A stretch of DNA of 64,000 nucleotides from Planctomycetota bacterium (GCA_963204965.1 CAUJKA010000030.1:1-64000), one strand, 5' to 3'. Counted from the stretch's first letter, positions 42,545 to 51,917 are shown. The notes: generated by a model not told the origin, from the sequence alone. Numbers and translations are program-made.

Positions 42545-43918
42545 CTACTTAGGTTTCAAAGCGGCTTGCTTGCGTCGTGATCGCAATAGATGACCGCTGA
42601 ACACAGCGAGTACAGAAGTGATGAAGAATGGCTTTCGGAAGCTAGTATCGCCCGACTCGCTGGACGATTGCGAATCTCCATCAGTCTTCACCGCTGGCGC
42701 TAGATCACGGCTGATACCCCAGTCGATGGATTCAAGTGCGACGATCTCCTTGGAGTTCACTAAATCTTGGGACGCATGACTGTTGCGATTGTAGTCACGA
42801 TCATCAATTACGTCGAAGACTTGGTAAAGGCCGACCTTCGACTCAAGTCGTGCTGAGACCTCGATTGCATCGGCCGGTCTGACGATTCGAGCAATCGGGT
42901 CGCGGCGACAAGCGACGTCGATAAGTCCATTGGTATTCTCAATCCAATTGGCCATTACCAAATCACTGTTGGCGACAAAGGTGTTCTCAACCTCGGCATT
43001 CGTTCTGGACAGACTCTTCAAGTTCTTGATCGATTGTTCTGCCAGCTTCCAAGAACGAGCTGGCGATGCATTTAGCTTGCTGCCCAATTGGTTGTCGGCT
43101 AGCCCAGTGATATCGATCAGAGCGCTATCCGTGCTGGTTTGATGGTATCCGTTGACACTTTCCGAAACGATGGCTTGATTAAGCTTGGAAGTAATTCCTG
43201 AAAGGCTCAATCGAGTTGCTTGTCCAAGAGTGTCTGTGGATGAGGACTGCAATGTTGTCGTTGTCAGTCGGTTATTTTGCGACGTGCTAGACGAATCGAA
43301 GTAGCTTAACTGACTTCGGCTAGAGCCACCGCCATTTCCAGAACCACGCTGAATCAAACTGGAATCATTCGAGCTGGAATTGCTGGTTGGTGGCAAGTTC
43401 GAATTGGTGCTAGGATTCTGGAATGAAGCAGAATTTCCTGACGAGGGTTTGTTGTTCGACACAACCAACGTGACTGTGGCGACTCGGAAAACTGCTGATG
43501 GTTGCCCCAATATCGAATCATTGGAGTTTTGGAATCCTCTGTCAGTCTGTGCATCTATCGTGGAGACACCGCCAGCATTAAATGTGGGTGGTGCTACGCG
43601 AGCCGGCGCGAACTCGGCTTCGCCAGACATACGACCACGATTTCCGCGCGGTGTTGAACGCAATTCACTCGAGTCACGCTCCGAGCTACTCAACTTGAAA
43701 TCTGGTTCGTGCGACGAATCGCCCTTGAGTTCAGTGGCGGGGCCACCTGACTTTATTCCACGCACCAGCATGAACTGCTGAAAATGCGTAGTTCCATAAT
43801 CCGATTCCCATGTATCTGAATGGAATGAATCGAACTGGTACCCAAGGTCAGCCGAGAAGAGTTGCCGTCGCTCGAGTGTTTCACTAAGCAATCGCCGAAA
43901 CTTTAGGTGCATGTTCAT
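42545..43918 (-). CDS. Secreted LEPR-XLL-like planctomycete protein with C-terminal anchor
   Basis: A 457-residue protein. The N-terminus FRRLLSETLERRQLFSADLG matches the LEPR-XLL pattern of planctomycete surface proteins. The middle is Ser/Asn/Thr-rich and probably disordered (NPSTNSNLPPTSNSSSNDSS). The C-terminus has a tripartite layout: polar segment, hydrophobic PFFITSVLAVFSGHLL, then basic RSRRKQ, consistent with membrane retention or a sorting signal. No enzyme domain is recognised. Its ATG overlaps the stop of the kinase gene by ATGA, so it is translationally coupled to the kinase and is the last gene of the sigma-kinase operon. Confidence 0.7.
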   Translation of the reverse strand: MNMHLKFRRLLSETLERRQLFSADLGYQFDSFHSDTWESDYGTTHFQQFMLVRGIKSGGPATELKGDSSHEPDFKLSSSERDSSELRSTPRGNRGRMSGEAEFAPARVAPPTFNAGGVSTIDAQTDRGFQNSNDSILGQPSAVFRVATVTLVVSNNKPSSGNSASFQNPSTNSNLPPTSNSSSNDSSLIQRGSGNGGGSSRSQLSYFDSSSTSQNNRLTTTTLQSSSTDTLGQATRLSLSGITSKLNQAIVSESVNGYHQTSTDSALIDITGLADNQLGSKLNASPARSWKLAEQSIKNLKSLSRTNAEVENTFVANSDLVMANWIENTNGLIDVACRRDPIARIVRPADAIEVSARLESKVGLYQVFDVIDDRDYNRNSHASQDLVNSKEIVALESIDWGISRDLAPAVKTDGDSQSSSESGDTSFRKPFFITSVLAVFSGHLLRSRRKQAALKPK

Positions 43919-46425
43919 CGTCTCTTACTCTCGGCTGCGAGAAGGTTAGCCTTGTGGCTTTCAAGGTGTTCATTATAGCGTCGAACCTGGGGCGCCAGTC
44001 TAACTGCTTCCGACTGAAACTTGACAGATTCTCGAAATGCTTCCAGAGCCTCATCGTGCCGTCCAGTTTGCTGGCATAAAAAGGCAAAGTTATTCAACAA
44101 GCTACCGGTTGTGCTCAACACCTCAGCATCGCTCGAGAACTTCTCCGCAAGCAGTCTTTGGTGTCCCTGTGCCTTTACAAAAGCATCGTAACCCTCAGCG
44201 AGTCGATTAAGTCTCGCGTACGTTACACCCATTTGGTTGAGGCTTGCTGCAAGGTCGCTGCGATAATCGGGTTGCTCGGGCCAACGATTGACCAGTTGCT
44301 GGCCAATGTCTTCAGCTTGTCGGTACGATTCCAACGCGGCGCGATGCTGTTTGTCCTCGGTCAGCGCGGCACCGAGCGTGTTAAGTGTAAGCACTGTTTG
44401 GTTGGAAAGCTTGGCGTGATTGGGGACCAATTCTAAAGCAGCAATTTCGGCGGCAAGTGCTTTCCTCGCGACTTCAACTGCATCGCTGGGGCGAACCTTG
44501 ATCAACAATCCGCTGAGATTGGTCCGCATCTTGGCCAATTGCAAAGCGCGAGCGACGTCAGTCTTTTCGCTTTCTAGGGATTCCATCAACCGAATTGAAT
44601 TCAAGTAAGCTTGTTCGGCGCTGCCCAAATCGTTTTGATCGCCAAGAAGTAAGCCTAGATTCGCCCATGCTGACGCTGTTTGCACGTTCAAATCAGAGCT
44701 TTCGCGAACCTTGGCGATTTCGTTCTGAACTTTGAGTGCTTGCTGAATCAACTGACCAGCTTCTCGAAGTTCTCCTTTACGGTGCAAGGCTTGGCCTAAA
44801 TTGTTTAAGCTCACCGACCAGTCCAACATCAAATCCAAGTCTGCTGTTTGCTTTGCCAATCGGGAGAAGACGCGTTCAGACTCGCGAAGGGCAGTCAACG
44901 ATTCTTCGGTTGCGCCAAGCTCGCCGTGCAGGATTCCCATCTTTCCAAGCGCGATCGCTAGGCCATACTGCGTGTCAGGTGAATGCTGGGCGTTTGCTGC
45001 ATAGACTTGATAGTAGTTGAGAAATTTCTCAAGCAATTGCCGTCGTTCTCTCTCAGCCGACGGAACGTTCTCCAGGATTTCAGCTACTTGCGGTCCCAGT
45101 TCATCGATCATAGTCCGAGCTAGAGCTTCGTTTCTCGCATTGCGACTAGCTATCAGATCAGTCTGGCGTTTTTGAGCCGTGATCAACGAGAAGCTTACTA
45201 TTAGGCCGACGATCAATAGTCCTAAAACTGATGCCGCGATGGTTGCCGTTCGCTGATGGCGGACCGTCCATCGAACTGACCGTTCCAAAAGCGTGGCAGG
45301 CCTGGCGACCGTTGGCTTGTTATCCAAAACGCGACGCAAATCGTCCGCGAAAACTTGAGCTGTCTCGTAGCGATCATAGCGGTCGTGCGCCATGGCCTTA
45401 GCAATCACCACAGCCAAGTCACGTGGAAGATCGCGCCGCACGGATCGTAGTGGCTTTGTGTTGCGTTCGGAAATGTGCTTGAGAATGACGGTTGGCTCAT
45501 CGCCTTCAATGGCAGGCTTGAAGGTCAGCATCTCGTAAAGAGTCGCAGCTAAACCATAGATGTCTGATCCGCCATCGACCAACGCCGCCTGTCCCTTAGC
45601 TTGCTCGGGGCTCATGTATCGAACCGTACCGACTAAGTCACCTGTGCAAGTAACCGAAGAACTTTGCGTGCATCGCGCCAAACCGAAGTCTGTTACCCAA
45701 ATGTGGTTCGTCGAGTCCAAAAGCAGATTCGACGGCTTGATGTCGCGATGGACAATCCCAGCTTCATGAGCGACATGTAGAGCCTCGGCGATTTGCGCGA
45801 CCCACCCCACGATCTCCTGCCAACGCGGGCCGGTTTCATTCTCGGAAATCGATCGCTGACACTCGATCCAATGATCGATCGACATGCCTTCAATTAATTG
45901 CATGGCGTAGAAGTGAATGCCCTGCTGCATTCCCACGCTGTAGACCGGAACGATGTTGGGATGCTGTAGCAAACCCGCAGCCCGTGACTCATTGTGAAAA
46001 CGTGCGATCTGCTTTGGGTTCAGGGCACTACTGAGCGACAGAAGCTTGAGAGCTACTCGACGACCGATCGAAGTCTGCTTGGCTTCGTAGACTACACCCA
46101 TGCCACCACGGCCGATTTCGCGAATCAGCTCGAAGTCCCCAAGTTGCTTGAAGGGCAATTCATGATCGCCGACTTCAGCTAAGTTGTTTCGCTGGTGAGT
46201 GTTGAGTCCAAAGATCGCTTCCAGCTTTTGGAGATACTGACTGAACGCTTCCGCTATGTCGGGGTTATCGGCCAATATGCGTTCAGCGTCGGGCTGGTTC
46301 CCTCGTTCAAGACTTTGCAGATACTCGTCCAGCAAAGTCGTCAAACGAAGCTTCTGCTGACTGGTCAGATGGCTAAGACCTGACGAGTCCAAGCTATCGT
46401 CCAAATCAAGCAGATCAGTCGACAT
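43915..46425 (-). CDS. Membrane Ser/Thr protein kinase with C-terminal TPR domain
   Basis: An 836-residue Hanks-type kinase. Residues 1-90 are a helical N-terminus seen in planctomycete kinases. The kinase domain (95-380) has the Gly loop GRGGMGVVYEA, Lys127 in RVALKLL, HRDIKPSN at 226-233, DFG at 246-248 and YMSPEQAKG. A transmembrane helix follows (TIAASVLGLLIVGLIVSFSLI, about 405-425). The C-terminal 400 residues, likely outside the cytoplasm, are TPR-like repeats (ARQLAEALHRKGELREAGQLIQQ-type units). ATG 46425 overlaps the sigma gene by 11 bases, an arrangement typical of planctomycete ECF sigma factors regulated by a kinase. Confidence 0.9.
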   Translation of the reverse strand: MSTDLLDLDDSLDSSGLSHLTSQQKLRLTTLLDEYLQSLERGNQPDAERILADNPDIAEAFSQYLQKLEAIFGLNTHQRNNLAEVGDHELPFKQLGDFELIREIGRGGMGVVYEAKQTSIGRRVALKLLSLSSALNPKQIARFHNESRAAGLLQHPNIVPVYSVGMQQGIHFYAMQLIEGMSIDHWIECQRSISENETGPRWQEIVGWVAQIAEALHVAHEAGIVHRDIKPSNLLLDSTNHIWVTDFGLARCTQSSSVTCTGDLVGTVRYMSPEQAKGQAALVDGGSDIYGLAATLYEMLTFKPAIEGDEPTVILKHISERNTKPLRSVRRDLPRDLAVVIAKAMAHDRYDRYETAQVFADDLRRVLDNKPTVARPATLLERSVRWTVRHQRTATIAASVLGLLIVGLIVSFSLITAQKRQTDLIASRNARNEALARTMIDELGPQVAEILENVPSAERERRQLLEKFLNYYQVYAANAQHSPDTQYGLAIALGKMGILHGELGATEESLTALRESERVFSRLAKQTADLDLMLDWSVSLNNLGQALHRKGELREAGQLIQQALKVQNEIAKVRESSDLNVQTASAWANLGLLLGDQNDLGSAEQAYLNSIRLMESLESEKTDVARALQLAKMRTNLSGLLIKVRPSDAVEVARKALAAEIAALELVPNHAKLSNQTVLTLNTLGAALTEDKQHRAALESYRQAEDIGQQLVNRWPEQPDYRSDLAASLNQMGVTYARLNRLAEGYDAFVKAQGHQRLLAEKFSSDAEVLSTTGSLLNNFAFLCQQTGRHDEALEAFRESVKFQSEAVRLAPQVRRYNEHLESHKANLLAAESKRR

Positions 46426-47074
46426 TCGGAACGCTCCCTTGCACCTTGAATGCATCGAGCGCTCGCAGCCACAGCATGCGAACAGCCGTTGTCGACTTAC
46501 CCATCGCTTCGCCAATCTCGTCGAAGCTTAGGCCTTGTACGACGCGATAAACAATCACGTCACGATATGCTGGACGCAATCGCCCCAGTTGATTGGCAAG
46601 GACTAACGCGTCCTCTTCAGCGCTCATGCGAGCTGACGGAGGCGCGACGCGATCTTGAATCAGCGTGAGCAACTGCCCGGCCGAATGGTCAACAGATTGC
46701 GTGATGGCATCGATCGAAACTTCACGGCGAATGTCACGCTTACCTGCTTTGACGTGAGTCTCGAACGAGCGATGAAGTGTGTTGATCAAGATACGGCGAA
46801 TCCACATCAGCAACTCGGGCTGCGAATTGCCACGGAAGTCTCCGAAGTCGCGATGCGCGGCCAGTAGCACTTCTTGAACCACATCCGACGGACTGACTCG
46901 GCGACGGATTCGACGATCCAATTGAGACGTAGCCAAAATGGTCAGGTAGTTGGCATACCACTGCAGGAGCTGCCCTAAAGCCTGTAGATCTCCCTGTCGA
47001 GCACGATCCAAAAGAGGCTGGAATTCGTGGGCATCGGGTTGGTCCGTATTCACTTGTGCCAAGCTTGTTGCCAT
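46415..47074 (-). CDS. ECF-type RNA polymerase sigma factor
   Basis: A 219-residue sigma-70 family factor of the extracytoplasmic-function class. Region 2 spans about residues 25-100 (LGQLLQWYANYLTILATSQLDRRIRRRVSPSDVVQEVLLAAHRDFGDFRG) and region 4 about 150-212 (LGRLRPAYRDVIVYRVVQGLSFDEIGEAMGKSTTAVRMLWLRALDAF, helix-turn-helix). It directs RNA polymerase to an unknown promoter set. No anti-sigma gene is adjacent; the overlapping downstream kinase is the likely regulator, as known for other planctomycete ECF groups. It is the first gene of a three-gene operon. Confidence 0.93.
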   Translation of the reverse strand: MATSLAQVNTDQPDAHEFQPLLDRARQGDLQALGQLLQWYANYLTILATSQLDRRIRRRVSPSDVVQEVLLAAHRDFGDFRGNSQPELLMWIRRILINTLHRSFETHVKAGKRDIRREVSIDAITQSVDHSAGQLLTLIQDRVAPPSARMSAEEDALVLANQLGRLRPAYRDVIVYRVVQGLSFDEIGEAMGKSTTAVRMLWLRALDAFKVQGSVPNVD

Positions 47075-47215
47075 GATGTTCTACGACTTGATAAGACTTT
47101 TGAAAAGGAAAACTGTCGCCACCTCCATGTTAGTTGCTAACAATTTCGTAAACCGCCACGGGCGGGTGGTGATTTCTTTAAAACCTCGCACCCACCTGCA
47201 TTATTCACACAACTG

Positions 47216-49456
47216 TTACCGTCGCACAAGTCGTCCCATCAGCCGGCTAATCAATGAAGAGCCAGTCGAACTGGTCCCGGAGGCGATTGTTGAACCCGTC
47301 GAGCTCGAATCGTGGCTTGGCTTTGTAGGAGTCCAGGCATGGAATTCTTCGAGCGAAACAGTTCCATTGCTGTCTGCGTCCGCCGAGCTGATTCTACGCC
47401 ACTTCTTCGAGCCAACTTCGGTTTCGGTCAACTGTCCGTCAGCGTCTGCATCCGTAGCGTTGAAATAGGTCTCGCGAGCCGTGGTGATTGCCGTCTTCAG
47501 TTCGTCAGTGGAAATTGCTCCATCTGCGTCGCTGTCCACGCTCTTTCCAAGCAGATCATCCAGAATCTTATCGGGCAGCTCAGTAGAGGTCAAAACTCCA
47601 TCGCTATCAGCGTCGAATTCGGCAAACAGCGAGTCAGCGGCCAATTGCCAGAGCTCGGGCGCAGCGTGACCACGTCCCTGACGACCTATCCCGCCGTGTC
47701 CATGATGTCCATGTTGCCCATGACCATGATGCCCATGGCCCCCAGGCAGTGCGCTGTTTCCAGAGTTCTCTGAAATCCAAGTGTCGAACTCAGCGAACGA
47801 TACGCCATCGCTCGAGTCAGCGTCAGCAGAGCTCAGCTTGTTCCAAACTCGCGAGCCAACTTCTGTCTCGGTCAACTGGCCATCGCTGTCGCTATCCTTG
47901 GCGTCGAACATGTCCTGACGAGCGGCTGTGATTGCCGTCTGTAGTTCGGAAGTCGAGACTGCACTATCGGCGTCCGTATCAGTACTTGAATCTACAAGCA
48001 ACTGCCACAATCGATCAGGGACTTCTGCTTCGGTCAAAGTGCCGCTGGAATCCGCGTCATAGCGAGTCATCAGAGTATCGGCGTTGACCCAGGCTAGAAT
48101 TCCATTTCGACTTTGAGTTCCAGTACTAGTTTGTGAGGATGGTACGCCACAGTCTTCACCATCGGTCGTGCCATCATCAGTGGTTGTGTCATCTGTCGTG
48201 TCGTCAGTAGACCCATCGTCAGTGGTTCCATCGCCAGAAGACCCATCATCCGTCGTAGATTCATCCTCGGAAGTGGTGTCGTCTGAGGACGATCCATCGT
48301 CGGTGGAAGAGCCGTCATCGCTTGAGCTGCTGTCATCCGACCCGCTATCAGTCGAGCCAGAATCGGTTGAACCACTATCAGTTGTTGAGTCGTCTGTTGT
48401 TGAGTCATCGATCGTGTCATCGGTGGTACCGTCTGTAACGGAACTAACCATGATGATCGTTATCGTTGAACGGTTTGAACCGTTGAGCACGTTGATAACG
48501 ATCAGCGCGTCGCTAGGAGTGACTTGGGTATCACCGTTGGTATCGACTAGGCCGATGTTATTGAGATCTAACGAGACAACATCACTATTGAGTATGTTGA
48601 TGATCGTCAGTGCATCGGAAGGTGAAGTGTACGAGTCGCCATTCACATCCGTGGGCACGTAGGCGTTATGAATGAAGCTTGAGCCAGCCCCAAAGCGGCT
48701 GCCCATGCCCTGCCATTGTCCGCCATGTCGCCATCGTTGGCTTGGGAAAGGCGTGGTATCGGTATCCGTTTCGGTTGTATCGCTCGAGTCAGTTGAATCG
48801 CTCGAATCTGACGAGTCTGAAGAATCGCTATCGGAACTGGACGAATCGGAGGATGAGTCGTCGGTGCTCGCTGTAGCATAGAGCTCAAGAATTTCAGCAA
48901 TGTCTGAGTCGCTTAGCCCAGTGAATACCGTATTAGTCGTTGCGTAGTCGTCCATCACGGAACCGGCTTCATCGCTGTGGTCTAGCCCTAGCGCGTGGCC
49001 GATTTCGTGGACAGCTACGTAGGTTAAGTCAAATGCCTGACTGCCTTCGGAATTGCCGACTTCCCAGTTTTCAGCGCTGTCAAATTGAACATCGCCAGCC
49101 AATCGTGACGAGTTCACATCGTCGGGATAATACGACTGTGCAAGCGTTCGTGAAACGCCATCAATGCTGGAGAAGCTGAAGTCCAGCGAGTCCTTAAGAC
49201 CCGGCTGATCTGTCTGCGTGAATTTGATGTTGGCAACGCTAGACCATGCATCCAGAGCGGTTTCGATCGCTTGCTCGGTCTCGGCCTGCGTCAACGAACT
49301 TGGATGATTGGCGATGTAATAGGTTAGTTCGGCTTGGCCCTCCCCTGCTCCATCCCAGCCTAAGCTCGCCGCCAGAACCACCCGCGACTCCAGAGGCTGC
49401 ATCAACAACTTGCGCTTGGCATTGCGTGATCCACGCTTATCTCTCTTTGACTTCAT
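47216..49456 (-). CDS. Secreted matrixin-like metalloprotease with dockerin-like and EF-hand repeats
   Basis: A 746-residue exported protein. The N-terminus KLLMQPLESRVVLAASLGWDG resembles the LEPR-XLL signature. Residues 35-200 are an M10-type zinc protease with HEIGHALGLDH at 150-160 and the Met-turn SVM. A Ser/Asp run follows, then two dockerin-I-like repeats (DVNGDSYTSPSDALTIINILN and DTNGDTQVTPSDALIVINVLN), a long Thr/Asp/Gly/Ser tract, then two tetrads of EF-hand loops (for example DSDSDGQLTETEVG, DADADGQLTETEVG) separated by a Gly/His-rich linker (GGHGHHGHGQHGHHGHG). Probably Ca-dependent and surface-associated; substrate unknown. ATG 49456 is chosen for the basic start MKSKRDKRG. Confidence 0.85.
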   Translation of the reverse strand: MKSKRDKRGSRNAKRKLLMQPLESRVVLAASLGWDGAGEGQAELTYYIANHPSSLTQAETEQAIETALDAWSSVANIKFTQTDQPGLKDSLDFSFSSIDGVSRTLAQSYYPDDVNSSRLAGDVQFDSAENWEVGNSEGSQAFDLTYVAVHEIGHALGLDHSDEAGSVMDDYATTNTVFTGLSDSDIAEILELYATASTDDSSSDSSSSDSDSSDSSDSSDSTDSSDTTETDTDTTPFPSQRWRHGGQWQGMGSRFGAGSSFIHNAYVPTDVNGDSYTSPSDALTIINILNSDVVSLDLNNIGLVDTNGDTQVTPSDALIVINVLNGSNRSTITIIMVSSVTDGTTDDTIDDSTTDDSTTDSGSTDSGSTDSGSDDSSSSDDGSSTDDGSSSDDTTSEDESTTDDGSSGDGTTDDGSTDDTTDDTTTDDGTTDGEDCGVPSSQTSTGTQSRNGILAWVNADTLMTRYDADSSGTLTEAEVPDRLWQLLVDSSTDTDADSAVSTSELQTAITAARQDMFDAKDSDSDGQLTETEVGSRVWNKLSSADADSSDGVSFAEFDTWISENSGNSALPGGHGHHGHGQHGHHGHGGIGRQGRGHAAPELWQLAADSLFAEFDADSDGVLTSTELPDKILDDLLGKSVDSDADGAISTDELKTAITTARETYFNATDADADGQLTETEVGSKKWRRISSADADSNGTVSLEEFHAWTPTKPSHDSSSTGSTIASGTSSTGSSLISRLMGRLVRR

Positions 49457-49618
49457 CGCACCACTCGTATATTTACTGAAACAACTGAATTGACTTCCGC
49501 GTACCCAAACTTCAACTGCATGTCTCAACCTCGTCCAAAATTTCACCAACTACGCTCGACTACAGCTTTAGAGAAATTTGAACGAGATTGAACTGCAACG
49601 TGTCGGTGAGACTATTCA

Positions 49619-50047
49619 CTAGTTGAGAGACGTCTTCTTGGCTTTGGTCGACGTCAATCGTGCCGCACTCTTTTGCTCTTTGTCCTTATTGCGTTCCTTG
49701 CGAAGAGCGATCATCTCGTCTTGGCGAGCTTTAGCATCCGATGCTTGCTTAGCAATCATCTGTTGTCGCATTGATTCCAACTGCATCTGTTGCATCATCA
49801 TTTGCTGATTCATCAGTTCCATCTGTTGTCGCTGGGATTGCATCGCAACGGCAAAGGCTGCGTTGTTGGATGACACACCTGGATTGTATTGCTGGTTGCT
49901 ATAGGCCGTCGCATTACTGGTAGTTGGCATCCCAAAGCCAGATCGTCCTGATCCTCCTCCGCCGCCACTGCATTGCCCAAACGAAGCCTGAGTGGTCAGG
50001 CATACTGCGATTCCCACTGCAAGTGCCGTCAATCGATTCATGGTCAT
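49619..50047 (-). CDS. Small exported Gln/Met-rich hypothetical protein
   Basis: A 142-residue protein of unknown function. Signal peptide MTMNRLTALAVGIAVCLTTQASFG, then a Gly/Ser patch with one Cys (CSGGGGGSGRSGFG), an Asn/Ser-rich stretch, and a helix unusually rich in Gln and Met (QSQRQQMELMNQQMMMQQMQLESMRQQM, split here by composition not by domain). The end is basic (KKTSLN). The ATG at 50047 has GGAGG seven bases upstream, an excellent ribosome-binding site, which settles the start over the longer reading. The Met/Gln helix could be a coiled coil or a metal-binding segment. Confidence 0.6.
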   Translation of the reverse strand: MTMNRLTALAVGIAVCLTTQASFGQCSGGGGGSGRSGFGMPTTSNATAYSNQQYNPGVSSNNAAFAVAMQSQRQQMELMNQQMMMQQMQLESMRQQMIAKQASDAKARQDEMIALRKERNKDKEQKSAARLTSTKAKKTSLN

Positions 50048-50339
50048 TGTGAACCTCCGTAGCTTTCTTAGAAAAGTTGTTACGGCGTGTGGCCATCCGC
50101 CCGCATCAAGGCTTGGCCCGCCGCCGCTAGTTGGACTACTTGAACGAGAGCTCAAAAGTCCTGTTGTTAAGCCTCCCCAAAAGTCGGCCTAACCCCTTCG
50201 CGTATCTAAAAGGGACGAATACAGCTCTAAACCGACACACTTTTGCAGAAGTTTTTCTCAGAAATGGAATCGCTGGCATCAAAAATTCGAGGGAATCTTG
50301 CCAAAGCATTTGTTTCGGAGCTTGGACGAGGGTTTTCAT

Positions 50340-50420
50340 AACCCGAAGCGTTAGCGAGGGACAGACTTTTTACGAGGTTTCGTGCCAATTCCGCGCCGTC
50401 CCTCGCTGACGCAGCGGGTT
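50340..50420. repeat. CCCTCGCTAACGC-family inverted pair
   Basis: AACCCGAAGCGTTAGCGAGG and the next GAC (50340-50362) pair with 50398-50420 over 23 bases with three mismatches. It lies in the 50048-50614 gap, which otherwise shows no gene; upstream regions of the Met-rich gene and nusB are here. Confidence 0.75.
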
Positions 50421-50614
50421 GTGAACCTGTGGCGATTTGTGCGATCTCGGCGTTCGGAAAAAAGTTGTCCCTGATTCGGCTGGACGTATTGCCGAATCGA
50501 TATACCATTGAGAAAAGTTGGTGGGGCCGCTACCAGGCGACCTCATTTTGTGTCGAGTCTGTCCATTGGTAGGGTAGTTTCGGCCATCAGTCTCCTAATT
50601 GGCTTGCTTCATCT

Positions 50615-51097
50615 ATGACTACGCGCCGCCGAGCTCGCGAAATCGTTGTCCAGATCCTCTACGAAGACGATCTCAACCCTGATCAAGATCAACAAGTCGC
50701 CGACCGTTTTCTGGTGACTCGAATGCTCGGGAACGGTCCGCTAGTGAGCTTTGCCCGCGATCTGCTCAAAAATGTTCGCCGAAACCGTAAGGGAATCGAT
50801 CAGTCGCTTTCCGCGATTGCTGCGAATTGGTCTTTGCGTCGCATGGCGGCAATTGACCGTAATGTGTTGCGTTTAGCGGCGTACGAAATTCTGATGACGA
50901 ACACCCCAGGACCTGTCGTTATCAACGAGGCGATCGAAATTGCCAAGCGTTACGGCGACAAGAATTCCGGTCAGTTCGTCAATGGTGTGCTCGATCGACT
51001 GCTTCGAGATCGAAACAGCAAGAAGGAAGCAAGTAGCGAGGAATCGGCTAGTAAGACTGCTGCCCCGGCTGGCGCGGGAACTGCAGTTAGCAGTTAG
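50615..51097 (+). CDS. nusB: Transcription antitermination factor NusB
   Basis: All-helical RNA-binding protein that with NusE (S10) nucleates antitermination complexes on rRNA operons. Family signatures: RRRAREIVVQILYEDDL at the start, FARDLLKNVRRNRKGIDQSL, and the C-terminal LRRMAAIDRNVLRLAAYEIL with PGPVVINEAIEIAKRYGDKNSGQFVNGVLDRLL. The 160 residues include an Ala/Ser-rich tail absent from short homologues. The final codons and stop lie in a direct CAGTTAG CAGTTAG duplication. It stands alone, not with ribH or thiL as often seen. Confidence 0.95.
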   Translation: MTTRRRAREIVVQILYEDDLNPDQDQQVADRFLVTRMLGNGPLVSFARDLLKNVRRNRKGIDQSLSAIAANWSLRRMAAIDRNVLRLAAYEILMTNTPGPVVINEAIEIAKRYGDKNSGQFVNGVLDRLLRDRNSKKEASSEESASKTAAPAGAGTAVSS

Positions 51098-51179
51098 CAA
51101 GCTCGCGCGGCTCGCTTATCTGATTCGCTTTTATTGGAGCTTTATGTTCGCTCGCCTTTGGGGCGGGTGAACGACACCT

Positions 51180-51806
51180 CTATCGAGTATTGAATATTCG
51201 ATCGCCTGCATCTCCAAGTCCAGGCACAATGAAGTTGCGATCGTTAAGTTCGGCGTCTACCGAACAAACAAAGAGTCGCACTTGAGGGTACTCTCGCTTC
51301 AATCGATCCACGCCTGGCTGTGATGCAATGACGCTCATCACACGGATGTCGGGACAACCCCAACGGATGAGCGCTTCAATAGCTGACAACAAGCTTCCAC
51401 CTGTGGCGAGCATCGGATCCAACACAAAACCGACGTCGCACGGATCTTCGGCTGGCAGCTTGCAATAGTACTCGACAGGTCGTGAAGTAACTTCATCGCG
51501 ATACATTCCTAAGTGCCAAACTTCGGCGTCAGGAAGCAGCGACTGCAATGGATCAACTAAGCCTAAGCCGGCTCGCAGAATCGGTACCAGAGCGATCCTT
51601 GACGATAGTTCATAACCATCGGTAGTCGTCAAAGGAGTCGTCACCAACTTGCGTCGAACTGGTAGGTCTTCCGTTGCCGCAAATGCCAAGAGTGTTGCCA
51701 ATCGATGGACTTGCTGACGAAACAACCACGGAGGAGTTGTCGCATCGCGCAGAATCGACAAGTGATGTTTGGCCAATGGATGTTGCAGCTCAACTAGATG
51801 CGTCAT
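51180..51806 (-). CDS. upp: Uracil phosphoribosyltransferase
   Basis: Salvage enzyme converting uracil and PRPP to UMP, 208 residues (normal). Key segments: HPLAKHHLSILRDATTPPWLFRQQ at the start, the Arg-rich active-site stretch in ILRAGLGLVDPLQSLLPDAEVWHLGMYRDE, the PRPP-binding loop in VGFVLDPMLATGGSLLSAIEAL, and the uracil-binding end DRNFIVPGLGDAGDRIF. This pattern is specific for Upp rather than PyrR. The start is a standard ATG. queA lies upstream on the same strand beyond a GC-rich repeat. Confidence 0.95.
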   Translation of the reverse strand: MTHLVELQHPLAKHHLSILRDATTPPWLFRQQVHRLATLLAFAATEDLPVRRKLVTTPLTTTDGYELSSRIALVPILRAGLGLVDPLQSLLPDAEVWHLGMYRDEVTSRPVEYYCKLPAEDPCDVGFVLDPMLATGGSLLSAIEALIRWGCPDIRVMSVIASQPGVDRLKREYPQVRLFVCSVDAELNDRNFIVPGLGDAGDRIFNTR

Positions 51807-51824
51807 AGATCACTATCCTAAAGG

Positions 51825-51915
51825 GTGCGCGGGCATCTGGCCCGACAAAACGGTGCGCGGGCGTCCCGCCCGCAGTGCGTTACGTAACTTTGTGCGGACG
51901 GGACGTCCGCGAACC
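51825..51915. repeat. GGGCGTCCCGCCC-family hairpin between upp and queA
   Basis: Arms 51852-51874 and 51893-51915 pair over 23 bases with three mismatches (GCGCGGGCGTCCCGCCCGCA / TGCGGACGGGACGTCCGCG); a degenerate unit GTGCGCGGGCATCTGGCCCG precedes them. The right arm ends two bases before the queA stop. Confidence 0.75.
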
Positions 51916-51917
51916 AA

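Noticed and set aside
48168..48662. Open frame of 164 codons on the plus strand, Val/Ser/Glu repeats
   Set aside because: It is the antisense reading of the Thr/Asp/Ser repeats in the metalloprotease; the repeats are explained by the minus-strand protein.
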